Assembly: GCA_022457065.1 (NCBI GenBank)
Contig: JAJGBQ010000002.1
Span: 4,526,001 to 4,590,000 of the forward strand
Direction: 5' to 3'
DNA: 64,000 bases
From: Curvularia sp. ZM96
Taxonomy: Eukaryota > Ascomycota > Dothideomycetes > Pleosporales > Pleosporaceae
Shown: positions 32,367 through 43,600 of the stretch, piece after piece
Position numbering within the stretch: position 1 is the first letter of the stretch
How the letters are laid out: each line of letters begins with the position of its first letter
The notes under the pieces: generated by a model
Seen by the model: only the letters and a program-made list of their open reading frames with translations
What the model was told of the DNA's origin: nothing
Databases searched by the model: none
Translations under genes and position numbers: made by a program

Positions 32367-35300
32367 CATGGTTGCATACACAGCTAGTCCTTTGCGTTCT
32401 CTTTGCTGATACTAGCCATGATGATGGATGATGATGGAGGTGTGACACAAGGGCGCTTATGCAGCGTGATGAGCGTACGTAAACAAACAGGAGGAAGAAA
32501 GAGGCTTTCTGGGCTAGCCTGACAGGTTCAACACGTGGTAAGAAGGGAGCGGGATTTCCCAGAGCTGGGAACGGGCTGGGACGGCTTCGGAACGAGTGGT
32601 TGGACTTGGACTGAACTGGGATGGAGGGGGAGGGGTAAAGTTGGCTAGAGCGGCTTTTACAGGCTAGTGACGTATTCTATAGGATCCACGTTTGCTGGTT
32701 TGCATAGAGTTTGGCGAATTGGACAACGTTAGTAGACGCTTCGGTAGACAAGACAATAGTTTGGAGAGTAGTATCATGGCTTGTCGGACATCTTCAACGT
32801 GACCCTTGTACCGGCGGGTTCCGAAAGTTTGTACGGACCTGTCAAACTTACAGCTGGAAAACGCTCCGAAGGACAGCTGTTTTTTCCCACCGGTAGACAA
32901 ACCCTTCGCTTGCTGACCATACTTTTCCACCACTCGCAGTGTTTCCCAGCTGTAATTCTAGAAAAGCCAGGACGAATCAAAAGACTGCGCATATGTGCAG
33001 GCGCCTACAAAAGTCCAACTTTTCTTTGCAGCCCAAGCACACCCTCTTTAGCAAGCAGGACTTGTCCAGCTGACACCCCTCCATCCACCACCAACAGCGT
33101 GGTCTCCCTTCTATCGCTCGATCCAAGCGCCCCTATCATGCATCTCGGCCATCGTTCTTTCGTCACAGAGTACGGAGTACGAGGCATCGGAACCCACCGA
33201 GCAAGGGAGATGCATGCCAGACCAAGAAAAAGGAACACGCAATCATCGATGGTCGGAAAGCATGAACAGATGATGCATTGACCAAAACGTGACATGGGCA
33301 ATGCGCGGCGGTTCACGCGGAGCAGACATTCTAGACTGCGGGGTAAAGTAAGAGAGGTGCAAAGTGGGTTCTGGAGTGGGGTGGGTCATTTGGGTTCGTC
33401 ATAGTTAGCTAGCCGCGGCTCTTCTTGCCTGAGGCATGTGGAGGCGGGCGGTTCGGCCTCGCTTCGGTTGCTGTGATGGGTAAAGCAGAGGACGACAACT
33501 GGGTTCATGCACGACCCCAAAGGTAAAGCACCGGCCAAGCGTTTCGAAACACCGTGCGCGTAAATGGGCCTGGGCTTGCAGGAAGACCGACGTTGCGAGA
33601 CGAGGAGCCCGCTGTATACGGAGTACTGGCCTCTGCGGCTCGGTACCCTAGATGCGTTCACACTCGACGAGGCAGGTCGACTAGCCGCCCGTACTACGCG
33701 CAATGTCTATGGCGCAGATTGAGTGCCGCAATTCGCCGGGAAATATGGTATCCAAGCATGGTAGGAATAGCTAAACGGTCAGATGGAACCGGGATTCCCA
33801 TCTCGCATCGGCTGCGAAGTCATCTGAAAAGATCCTTCAAGGACAATGGCCTTGTTTTTGGCCAGATGGTCCATCCAGTACGTACCCGCGTGTGCGCCAT
33901 TTGCATCACAGCCAAGGGGTCACAACGTCACGCTCAGCCGCAGAAGCATGAACGAACAAATCCTACACGTGCTTGTGCCTTGGCCTCCAGCCAATCAACC
34001 CGGGAATGCGGCAACGGGGTTCCCAGCCAGGCATGTGATGTGTGGTAGTATGTAATATGCGCCCTTTGTCCGAACCAGACGAGAACGGAAGGAGTGCAAC
34101 CCAGCGTCAGAGCGCGTTGCAGTAAACGGATTGGATGCTACACAGGTTCGTCCCAGCACATGTACACGCACTGTTCCTGTTGATCCCGAAACACACATGG
34201 GGCCATGTTGCGACGAGCGGACAAGCTGCTGCCTAGCATACAGTAAGGATGTCCTTGTTCCCACAAGGCGGGGGTTGCGGAACATGGCCATGGTCAAGAA
34301 GGCAAATGCGACTGCGACGTTGGCTATCAACACGGGTTCGCGAGGTCGGCCCACTCAGAGACGCCCAGTGCCTCTTAATCTGCACTCTTGGCCCCTGCAT
34401 CCGACAGGGGAGCGCCCAAGGTGGTGTAGGAGAGTGGCAAGGAGGCTGAATGACCGCAAGGGAGGACGCGCCGCATATGCGGCCGCAAGCACGGTAAACC
34501 TTCTTTATCCCTGGAGGCGAAAAACAGACCACGCCCCCGGCTTGACTTTGAGGTAGACATGCTGCTAGCGAGAGCGACATGGAATCCTATCCTATGGCGT
34601 TGCGCGAATGGTTTCAGGATCCGTAAAGCCTACCGTATGTTCGATATCGTCGTCGTAATGTGCGCGCGCGCACGCGTTGGCAAGGTAGAGCGTGTCGACT
34701 CGTTTCGTCGAGGAGAAGGAGGTTGGGGGAGGGCCTCGGAGGGGACCCTTGGACTTTGCGCCACACCACACGCACATCTCATACACGTCCCGTCCAAGCG
34801 CCCTCACAAATAGCAATTTATCTTTGTACTCGGTCGCACAACCCCAATCAAAAATACCGTCCTCAATCTCCCTCACCCACATGAAGGGGGTAAATGCGGC
34901 AATCTGACATTCCTTCTGCTTTGGTTATTTGCGACCTGGCCTACCAGGGTGAACGATGAGGCAGGTGTGTAGGAGCAGGCAACCACTCAATTCTCTACAT
35001 CTCCGTGTCTGTGTCCTTTTTTTGTGCCCTTTGCCCCGTTCCAGCCACTAGGCCCATCACATGCAAACCGCACCACACAGACTCCTCGCAACTCCTGCTG
35101 GCCGAATCCTTCCCGCTCATGCGTGGTGCACCGCTACATACGCCACGGGGGGAAGGGTGGAAGCGGGCCCGTCATACAGAGGCCGCCAGAAAAAGCAAAC
35201 GTCGGGGCAGATAGAGACGTAAGAAAACCATTGCTTTTTGTTGGCCCCCCTCCCGAGGGTGGGGTGGCTTGCAGCATGCCTTGTCCATGCAAGATTCCAT

Positions 35301-35506
35301 GAGGCTGAGAATAAGGTCTGGCGCGTGAAATGGACGAGGACCAATCAAGGTGCTTCAAGGACGAACTGGAGAGTATGGGCGCTGACGGACGGACGGACGA
35401 TGATTCAGGTAGGTCAGTGTACGAGTCATCGTGGTGCGACGGCAGTGCTTCCGAAGAACCAACCGAATAAATGGAAGGGTAGACGGAGGATAGGCAGCGT
35501 TTTGGG

Positions 35507-35540
35507 AAGGAACGAGCGAACGAACGAACTAACGAACGAG
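35507..35540. repeat. Tetranucleotide microsatellite (CGAA)n, imperfect
   Basis: Runs of CGAA/CGAG/CTAA units, about eight in all. Confidence 0.85.
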
Positions 35541-35802
35541 TCAAACCATATGAAGAGGGTGTAGGAGAAGGTAGCTTTGTTGGAGACTGCGAAAGAAGCA
35601 CGTGGCGGTTGCGGTTCCAAGAGGCGATAGGCTGGGTTGATGTCTCAGATTGGCTGTATGCGAGAACGTGCATGGCAGGGATGGTTGGTCAGCCCAAAAG
35701 CCATCACCGTTCACAACTTGTCGGTGATAACGAGTAATAACAGCAGTGCGACAGTCACGGTTTGATTGGATCGCCACAACATGAGTCACAGACACTCAGC
35801 TG

Positions 35803-35860
35803 CAGGCAACAGGCAAAGGCAAAGGCAAAGGCAAAGGCAGAGGCAAAGGCAGAAGCAAAG
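35803..35860. repeat. Hexanucleotide microsatellite (AGGCAA)n
   Basis: About nine units of AGGCAA with substitutions to AGGCAG and AAGCAA toward the right end. Confidence 0.92.
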
Positions 35861-36422
35861 ACAGATTTGGGAGGGTAATGACTAAAATTGATACATGACA
35901 ATAGAGTGGTATGGTGGGTATACTAGTTTTGAACCGTGAGGTAAACCAATCTTTCAATCCAGATTGCGTGATGCGTGAAGAAGAGACATCTCTCAGATCT
36001 AGATTTACCAACCAAGAAGACAAAAAATGAGGTGGGTAACCCGGTACCGAAAATGACAACCTGAACACCTTGCAATAAACCCCAAAAAACAATAAAACAC
36101 AGTGCTGGCTGAAGGGTAAAGAAAAGTAGAAACCGAAACAAAAAGCTACAAGAGAAAGGGGATATCATAGTAGAAAGCAGACTTTTTCCTGTGATTCGCC
36201 CAGTGCATAAAACCCAGTATTGTTGTACAGATGCGAAAGCAGAAAAGAATAAGACCCGGCGAGATTAACAATTAAGAACGGCAAGAAAGGGTATCTCGCA
36301 GTAATGTCAAGGGATGCGTAAAGCAGGGACCGAAAGGAAAAGGGTATACCCAGACAGCAAACGCCAGCGCAAAATCGTCCAGGTGCAGATGTAGTGTGTG
36401 AGATAGGAAAAGGGTATCTCTC

Positions 36423-37670
36423 CTAAGCGGATGGGTATCGTAGGATGTCTTCGCAGTTGGCGTCGAAGCGCATGGACCAGAGGCGCATACCGGTCATGAG
36501 CTTCTCCGTCTTCTCGAGTTCACGGTCGCGGCCAAAGATGGACTCGACAAACTCCTTGCCGCTGTTCTTGCCCATGGAAACAGGCTTCTCTTTGCCGCTC
36601 TCCTTCTTAGCGGCCTTCCACATGTAGTCCTCGCAGACCTTGAGGAGCTTGGCGAAGCGGACCCAGAGGCGCTCGCCGCTCTCGAGGAAGTCTTCGACCA
36701 TTTCGTGGTTCTCCTTCTTGCGGATCTTGGGCATCGTCTCGTCGGCCCTCTTGACTTTGCCGGCGAGCTGGATGAGGAGGAGCCAGAGCTCGCCCGCCAT
36801 CTCGGCCAGGGGGGTGGCAGGACCGTAGTGGAAGACGGTCCAGTCGTAGATCCACTTGCCGAGTGAGTTTGCGTCGAAGACGGATCCGAGCAGCATAATG
36901 GGCTCTTCGGTGGGGTCCCAGTTCTTGTACGAGTAGCCGGCAGGAATGCCAGCGCGGCGCGCATCCTCTTCGGTGGCCTTGGGGGCAGCCTTGGGTGCAG
37001 GGGCAGGCGCGGGCTTCTTGGGAGAGGCGGTGGGCTGTCGGGTCGAGGCAGAGGCTCGTCGGGGGCGGCTAGCTTTTGGTTCTGGCTCATAGATTGGGAC
37101 CTGATCATAGTAGTAACGATCAGCATCCCCTCGGTACATGTCGTAGCGCTCGTACTGTTGGTACGGCGGCGGTGGATAGTCGTAAATGTAGTCGTAGTCG
37201 TCGCATTCGTAGCCGTAGCCTCGGTCGTCGTAGACAACTCTGGTGTGGACCTGACGTGCCGACTGCGACGAGCGACGCTTCCTCTCGCGATGACTGCGCT
37301 TGAGAGGCGGGACGTCTGTGTCGCGGCGATGCCGACTTGGAAGAGTGTAACCGAAATAACTTACATATTCGGGGTTGCCTCGCGTTGCTGCGTGGGTGCG
37401 CGGGGCAGTAAAATCGGCAGTGCCGTACTGGGGAACGGCGCCTCCGCGAGGCGAGGCCGTGTATTGCTGGTACGACGACGAAGGCACGGCGTGCGAGGCG
37501 CGGCGCGAGTGTGCGGCCACCTTTGGGCTCGCTCGTGGCGTGGCCATCTGGGGGGCATGGCGCGGCGAGTAGTAGTTGGCACCGGGGCCTGGGGACATGG
37601 GAGGCGTGGTGCGGTGGTAGTCGTAGGGCATGTAGCCCGGGGGAGGCGTGGGATACTGTGGTGCGTACAT
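36423..37670 (-). CDS. Conserved fungal protein of unknown function, Pro/Tyr-rich N-terminus
   Basis: A single-exon 415-aa protein. Residues 1-235 are low complexity: Pro/Tyr/Ser-rich (YPTPPPGYMPYDY), then a basic patch (HRERKRRSSQSAR), a Tyr/Asp-rich patch (YECDDYDYIYDYPPPPYQQY) and a Pro/Ala/Lys linker. Residues about 240-415 are a compact, probably helical domain: GIPAGYSYKNWDPTEEPIML, FDANSLGKWIYDWTVFHYG, AGELWLLLIQLAGKVKRADE, FLESGERLWVRFAKLLKVCE. I recognise this second part as a domain shared across Pezizomycotina, often labelled vegetative cell wall protein gp1. That label comes from the Pro-rich half and is not functional evidence. No signal peptide or membrane segment is visible, so a cytoplasmic or nuclear place is likelier. 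It is isolated between two multi-kb gene-free stretches. A GTAAGT at codons Tyr-Val-Ser (YVSYFGY) could act as a splice donor, but removing an intron there breaks the frame. Confidence 0.85.
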   Translation of the reverse strand: MYAPQYPTPPPGYMPYDYHRTTPPMSPGPGANYYSPRHAPQMATPRASPKVAAHSRRASHAVPSSSYQQYTASPRGGAVPQYGTADFTAPRTHAATRGNPEYVSYFGYTLPSRHRRDTDVPPLKRSHRERKRRSSQSARQVHTRVVYDDRGYGYECDDYDYIYDYPPPPYQQYERYDMYRGDADRYYYDQVPIYEPEPKASRPRRASASTRQPTASPKKPAPAPAPKAAPKATEEDARRAGIPAGYSYKNWDPTEEPIMLLGSVFDANSLGKWIYDWTVFHYGPATPLAEMAGELWLLLIQLAGKVKRADETMPKIRKKENHEMVEDFLESGERLWVRFAKLLKVCEDYMWKAAKKESGKEKPVSMGKNSGKEFVESIFGRDRELEKTEKLMTGMRLWSMRFDANCEDILRYPSA

Positions 37671-40600
37671 GTTGGTGTTTCTTCAGCGGTGGGTGAGCTG
37701 GAGAGGTGTGGAGATGGTGGTTGAGAAGCGTTTGCGTATGCGGGGTCGAGGAGAGCAAGGACCAGGCGGGAGCCTGCTTCACCTGGGGACGTGAAGCGCA
37801 AACAACTGTCTTTGGACGCGGCGACAGAGGGTGGAGGAGAGGAGGGTTGGAGCAGCGACGGAGGGAGGAGAAAGGGAAGTCCGGGTCGGTCTGCTGCACA
37901 TTGGGTGTCGAGGCGGCGGCGAGGGAGATGGTGCCAGAAGGATCCAGAGCAGGCGGATCCTTAGTGAGAGCAGACGACGTCGTCTAGGCTGCTTGGTAAT
38001 GGGGCGGGTGGTGAGGTAGAGGAATAGTATCCGGTAGGCAAAAGAGGAAGCGGCAGCGGGCTGAGCCTGCTTTTGAGACGCGGGCCCCAGTGGCCCGTCA
38101 GTCGCTGGCTCGCAGTCGCTCCTTCCGCGCGCGGACCTCAGCGGGCACCCTTGCACGCTAGCGACACCCCTGTCGCGCCGTTCATAGCTGCGGCGCTAGT
38201 GCCGTGCAGGGCCCCCCTGCCTTAGGCCATTGTGCCTTCCCTCCTCGCCGGGTCAGATTGACATGCAGCCTATCCTCTTCCTCGCTGCCGAGCCTCGTCC
38301 AATACTTGGGTTCCGCTCCACTGCTTCCACGGCTTCCAGTCCTTCCAGTCGTCCAGTGCGGCCGTTCATCGCACACATAGCCACCACGGACGTCAACCAT
38401 AGCGACGTCGACGAAGACGACGACAACGCCACTCGCCGCGGCGCACGACGGTTGTTGGTGCCTAACACGGCCAGCGCCACGCACGCTGCAGCCCGCATTG
38501 CGGCTCAGCCTGTTTGGAATTTGTTCTGTTTGGGCCGTGGGTAATATTGGAAACATACCGCACTATACACCCGTAATCCTGGGCCCTCGCCGCCCTCACA
38601 CACTTACTCACACACACTCACCCTCACACTCTCGCTCGCTACTCTGCCTCTTTGCTGATGCGCCCACTGCAACAGGCGGCCCTTGCATCCAACAACAAAG
38701 GCCCGCGCCCTCTGAACACTCATCCTTCGTTGGGCCCCAGCCGCCCATGTGCGATAACACGGCCCATTCTGCCTGTGCCCTCTGCCTCGCCGGCCGCCCG
38801 CTGGCTCCGGCGCCCGTACTTCCACATGGTCGTCGTACGCAGCCTATTCAGCATGGACCGAGCAGCTTCAAGGTCCCCTCCCCCATCTGCGCCACCCTGC
38901 TTCAACCACCTGCTCTTCAGCTCGTCACATCCTCTTGCCTAGCACCGCGCTGCCAACGACGACGCCCATTTGAAACAGCGGAAGGTCCACCAATTCAACG
39001 TCGTCTCCCGCATCGCTTCGGGGAGAGGCACACTATCGCTGCTGCTAGGGAGGCCCTGTCGCTACCTCAGAGCCGCACGCCGTCGCTCGGATCCCTACTC
39101 GAACTTCCCCTCGCACTCTCTCCAAGCCTAATTTCCCGCCCGTGAAAATTTTTTCCCATGTCTCACACCTCAACCCCCCCAAGCTGCTGGCGAGCTGGTG
39201 GCGCGCAGTGTTGTTTACCGCTACTTTCGACCTTCTGCACTCTATTCCAAGGCATTTATCGTCCTGTAGTCTGTCGGCCCACCACGGCTGCATATCGCGC
39301 CAGCGGGGCCACGATGATTCGATGCCAGGCCAGCAGCAGCAAAGCAAATGCTCGCGGCAGCATGGTTTGATCTCCCCGCGCACACTCACTACGGCTTGAT
39401 AAAGCAAGTTCGCAGCGCAAGTACCTCTCCAGCCGCCCTCTGACTGGCTGATGCGGAACGCCTATAGCCGTGGGGCGCATCAAAGCCAGCGCCATGGTCG
39501 CAAAGTGTCTCGTTTCTCCCGTCAAGAGACTCCTTGCAATTTCTCGGCACACAGTTCTCTGGTGCATTTTTGCCTGAATGCCCAGCCCCTATTGGGCTAC
39601 AGCCCGACCGGACCTGCTGGCTCGTCGGGTTGGTTCCCTACCGAGCCTGCCCACAAAGCATTTGCCAGGTCAAAATTCATCGTGGTCCCACTTTGCTATC
39701 AGACAACTCACCGTGCGTATTCCTTCGCATCCACCAGCATCATGCGTTGCTATGACTCCCATGACTTGCAGGAACTGTTTTCCTCCGCCCTCGCATGCCC
39801 CAAGCTGTCGTCGTCATGCACTCTGGTCCCCAAGTGAGGCTTTGCCCCTCCTTCGAGTGGATCTGGTGCGTTGCAACGCGCCCATGCCTTTCGCACACTT
39901 GTCCTCAGCGCCCCGTGGCTAAAAAAACTCTCCCAAATACCAGTCATCCAGACTACGGCCACCTACTAACCATAAGCGCTATGACGCATCACTCAGGTTT
40001 GCGCAGCCCTATCGTCTGCAGACACTGCGCAGCAACGTCGCACATTCGTTGGACAGCCACTCTAGTCTGCCACGACACTGCAGGCCGACTGCAGCTGCCG
40101 CCTACCTGCGAGCTGTCTAGCTGCATGACGCACCACCCAAAATATCATGTCCGGCCCAACGAATTGCTCGCCTGTTCCGAATGTATTACACTGGTTGCGT
40201 AGGTATAGACCAGTTTTTGAACATGTGGCGGTGCAAACGCTTGGCATGGGCGCTCCGAGTCACATGCTCGCTCAAGCCCGTCCGCGCACGCCCAGCCATG
40301 ATCTGCCGTGCAGGGGTGCCGCCACAAGCGAAAACGTGACTAACTTCCTCTTCTGTGGCGAAGCTTTGCCTCAACATCACGGACGAATTATGGCTTGCAA
40401 CGCGCAAAACATACCCTTTTGTCCCCATCGACTCATCACAGTCAGCAGTCTTGGATGTTTGGGCTGACGTCTTCGATGATAGCCCTCACCATGGTCCTGG
40501 ATCCGCTTCGCCCCGCGCGTCGTTGCCATCGATCGGCCTTGTCACCGCCGGCGGCTTTCTGGTACCCGATTTGACCGCTTCGCTCGCACAGTCGAAATAC

Positions 40601-43600
40601 CTACCACCACTCACGACCGGAACCACCACTTTGCCCCTACAAAGGATTACAGTCAATCACAAGACTACATCACATGCTTGTTGAGTCTGTAAAAGCCACT
40701 TCTACTCGCTAAATCTTTGTTGTAAGCCAAAGTGTACACTGGCAAGTACATAGGCGCCGGTTGGGTAAAAAAAAAACACCATTTGAGCGGTGAGTCATGC
40801 TATAGGGAACAAGCTTGTTCGTTTAGCGAGCGCGCGAGCACACGAGCAGGGCTTCACTCGCCATTATTACGCTTGGACGGCCAGTTTGAGAGTGTTGGGG
40901 TTTACGTCCGCGTCATAGCTTCTTGTCCACCGCCATGCTGGTTTCTCCTTGTGCAAGGTTGAAGCATGCATATGGCCCGCGGCTCCGCGAGCTGCCAGCC
41001 CAAAATCAACAGTTGCTATTCGCTCCCATGTCGTTACGGCAACGAGCAGGGCCTCCGGTTGCCGCCGTCAAGCCTTGATCATCAAAGACGGTGAGCAGAT
41101 TCAGGTCCTCTGCATCTCGTTTGCTGCTATCCGAGGCGGGGGCTTCCGTTCCCTGTGCTTGCTTTCACACCAGTCAATCTTATCATCTTTTGTAAAAAGT
41201 TTCCACTCGGGTCTTCCAATCATTCAGCCAAGTTGAGTGAAGCGACAGACATGTCCATGGCCCGTATACATGTATGTCTTATCCACCGAGACGCACATAA
41301 CGGTCTTTCTTCCTTTTGCGGCAGTTGAGCAGCAGAAAAGGACTGTGCTCACGATACTCGATCGCACTTGGTGCTGCCGGGAGCATCTCCCGGGACCGTA
41401 GCCCAACAATCGGCTGCCAATGAGAACGACGTTGGTGGGAATGGCAACAGGAAAAAGGCAAAACGAAACGGCCGCCTACAGTTACCGCAAGGCTGTATGA
41501 TTCGGCTGAATAGTCTTGGGTGCACGTGTCCATGGAGGACAATGGCACGAAGCCTAGCTGCCGCTAAAAGCAGCCATTGATTACGTTTTGTCTCTCAACG
41601 CATACACCAGATCTCACTATATTCCCTAGGCCGCCTCACCGACGTATATCCTCGGATCCACTGGCTGGAGAATGAGGCGACAGTCAAGACCGCGTGATGA
41701 ATCAACTTTTACACACTAATGTACTCTGCACGATGCGGAGCTGAAGTGACGCTTTAGTGAGGAAATCCATGGGCCATCAACTCGCCGAGGGAGTCAAAGT
41801 TTCTGACAAACAAGTACCGAACTTGCATAGACGCCGTTAACGTTTTCTTTTCTTCTTCGCTCCATAAGCGTACCCCGCATCCAAATTCTTTGATCCTTTA
41901 TCTCCTTTCTTCTTCGTTGCTTTGGCGTACCATTGTATTACAGGCCGGTAATCAGAACCTGGTTACCGGTATTTCTTTTCCACGGTCCGAACACTGGGGT
42001 ACTTGTCACGATGAGATCAGGTTCCAGACTTTGGACACTGGTATGCGCGGAGCACAGGATAACTTGGATCGCACGGATGGAATCGGTGATGGGGAAGCGA
42101 TGTCTTCCATCTTTCGCCGTTTTCCCATCTTTTGCTAGAAATGTTTGTTTCTTTTCCAGTCCCTCACGTACTGTTGACGTGGAGAGAAAAGGTTTTCTCT
42201 TTCCGTGCCCTCGTATGTTTGATTTGATAGTACCGTATTGCAGCACTAGTCCGTAGCAAGATCTCATCGATCAAGCTGTCCTTGCAAATTGCCATCAAGC
42301 ACCATATGTTGAAATAACCCCCTAGTTTACACTGTAAAATACCAATCACTCTACGTACCTCAAATACTCCCCAGCATTGAGGTTTAGGGGAGGGGGGGAA
42401 ACGCTTCACAATTAACTCTCCACCCAGTCTACCAATATCATTTCTATCACACATTTAATCCACTCACTCCCCTTTTTCTTTCCCCGTCGACTCTTTCAAA
42501 CTCACCTTTCTTTTTTCGGGGGGTCTTGCTGAGGAAACGCGTCAACTATCTGCATGTGTTGTGTAAGTGTATCTAGGCGCATGCAGAGGAAACGTTACTT
42601 TGGTTGTTTTTGTGAATAAGCATGGAAAAATATGCAAGACAGACGTATAGCTAAGCTAATCTGCTCTCTCTCTCTCTATTTTCCCTTACCAACGCTGCGT
42701 ACGCTGCTCTAGGATAGAGGAAGATGGAGGATTGCGTAGGTGAGTTGTTTGCAATGTAGGATGGGGAAGAGTGCGGGGTCTGGGGAGTGGTTGGGTTACT
42801 GGGCTAGCTGATGTCGCATTTTCTAGGGTCTAGGGGGTTAGAGTGAGTGAGAGAGAAGTGCTGCGAGGGGTTGTGGCGGTAGTTGGGTAGATGTGAGATA
42901 TTCTGGCGTTAGAAGTCTTTTTCTCAAATAGCGATGGAGTTGCTTGGGGTAATGGAATGACGTTTGAGTAAGTGAATTTGTGGTTTACTCGGATGTTCAC
43001 AAACTCTGCATACACTCTCGGTGTCTACGTTATTTGAGCGAGGTGTGAGTAAGTGTGTGGAAGAAATAGGTACTGGTGTTTGCTGTAACGCTACTTAAAA
43101 CGCGTTTCTGGCTTATCTAACTTATTCAGTTTACTTCATTGTGGCTAGCATAGGAACTATGTCTGTTTGCGGTAAAAGTGTGGCATGCTATTTGGTACTG
43201 ATGGAGTGTATTACAGAGTCTTGCAATATCAGCACATCGTAGTTTGGGTGGCATTAGAAATTGATACCGGAGACATGCCGTGACCTTAGACATGGCTTTT
43301 TTGTTTTGCCTGCTGCTAGCGAGATGCTATGGTAATGGCGTAGGTTACAGATTAACACGAAACATGTACAACCATACGTCCAGTTATGTTAGCTGTCATA
43401 CAACCAGAGATTTCCAAGTGAATTCTCTGATTAAGGTCAGCGAAACGATACATCCATGCTGAAAATCCATCCTTGCTCTCGAGTGTCTATATCAAGATAA
43501 AGGCCTGGTACTATCGACTGGTATTGTTTGTAATGGCTCCTAGAGCACCAAGTGAGAGAGAACTAGATTTTAATGTATAGGTGAAGCTTTGTCCTATCTT

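Larger units (their letters stand above)
30552..36422. other. 5.9-kb gene-free region
   Basis: No open frame here has recognisable protein character, codon-like regularity or a supporting splice chain. The stretch contains simple repeats (32336-32366, 35507-35540, 35803-35860), poly-A/T tracts (31025-31036, 31208-31216) and three copies of TACGGAGTA or its complement (31732, 33171, 33617). It lies 3' of both neighbours and could hold long 3' UTRs or noncoding transcripts. I found no tRNA, 5S or snRNA. Confidence 0.55.

Noticed and set aside
35134..35673. 179-codon minus-strand frame near microsatellites
   Set aside because: Low complexity Ser/Pro content driven by simple repeats, no recognisable protein.
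37320..37375. Intron at a GTAAGT inside the 415-aa gene
   Set aside because: The available acceptors either make an intron under 30 bp or shift the frame away from the conserved downstream domain.
37120..37899. 259-codon minus-strand frame over the 415-aa gene's start
   Set aside because: Ser/Pro/His/Arg-rich shadow of the Pro/Tyr-rich N-terminus in a different frame.
38498..39145. 215-codon plus-strand frame in the long gene-free region
   Set aside because: Composition follows CAC/CTC-rich DNA, with no domain, no splice support and competing frames on the other strand.
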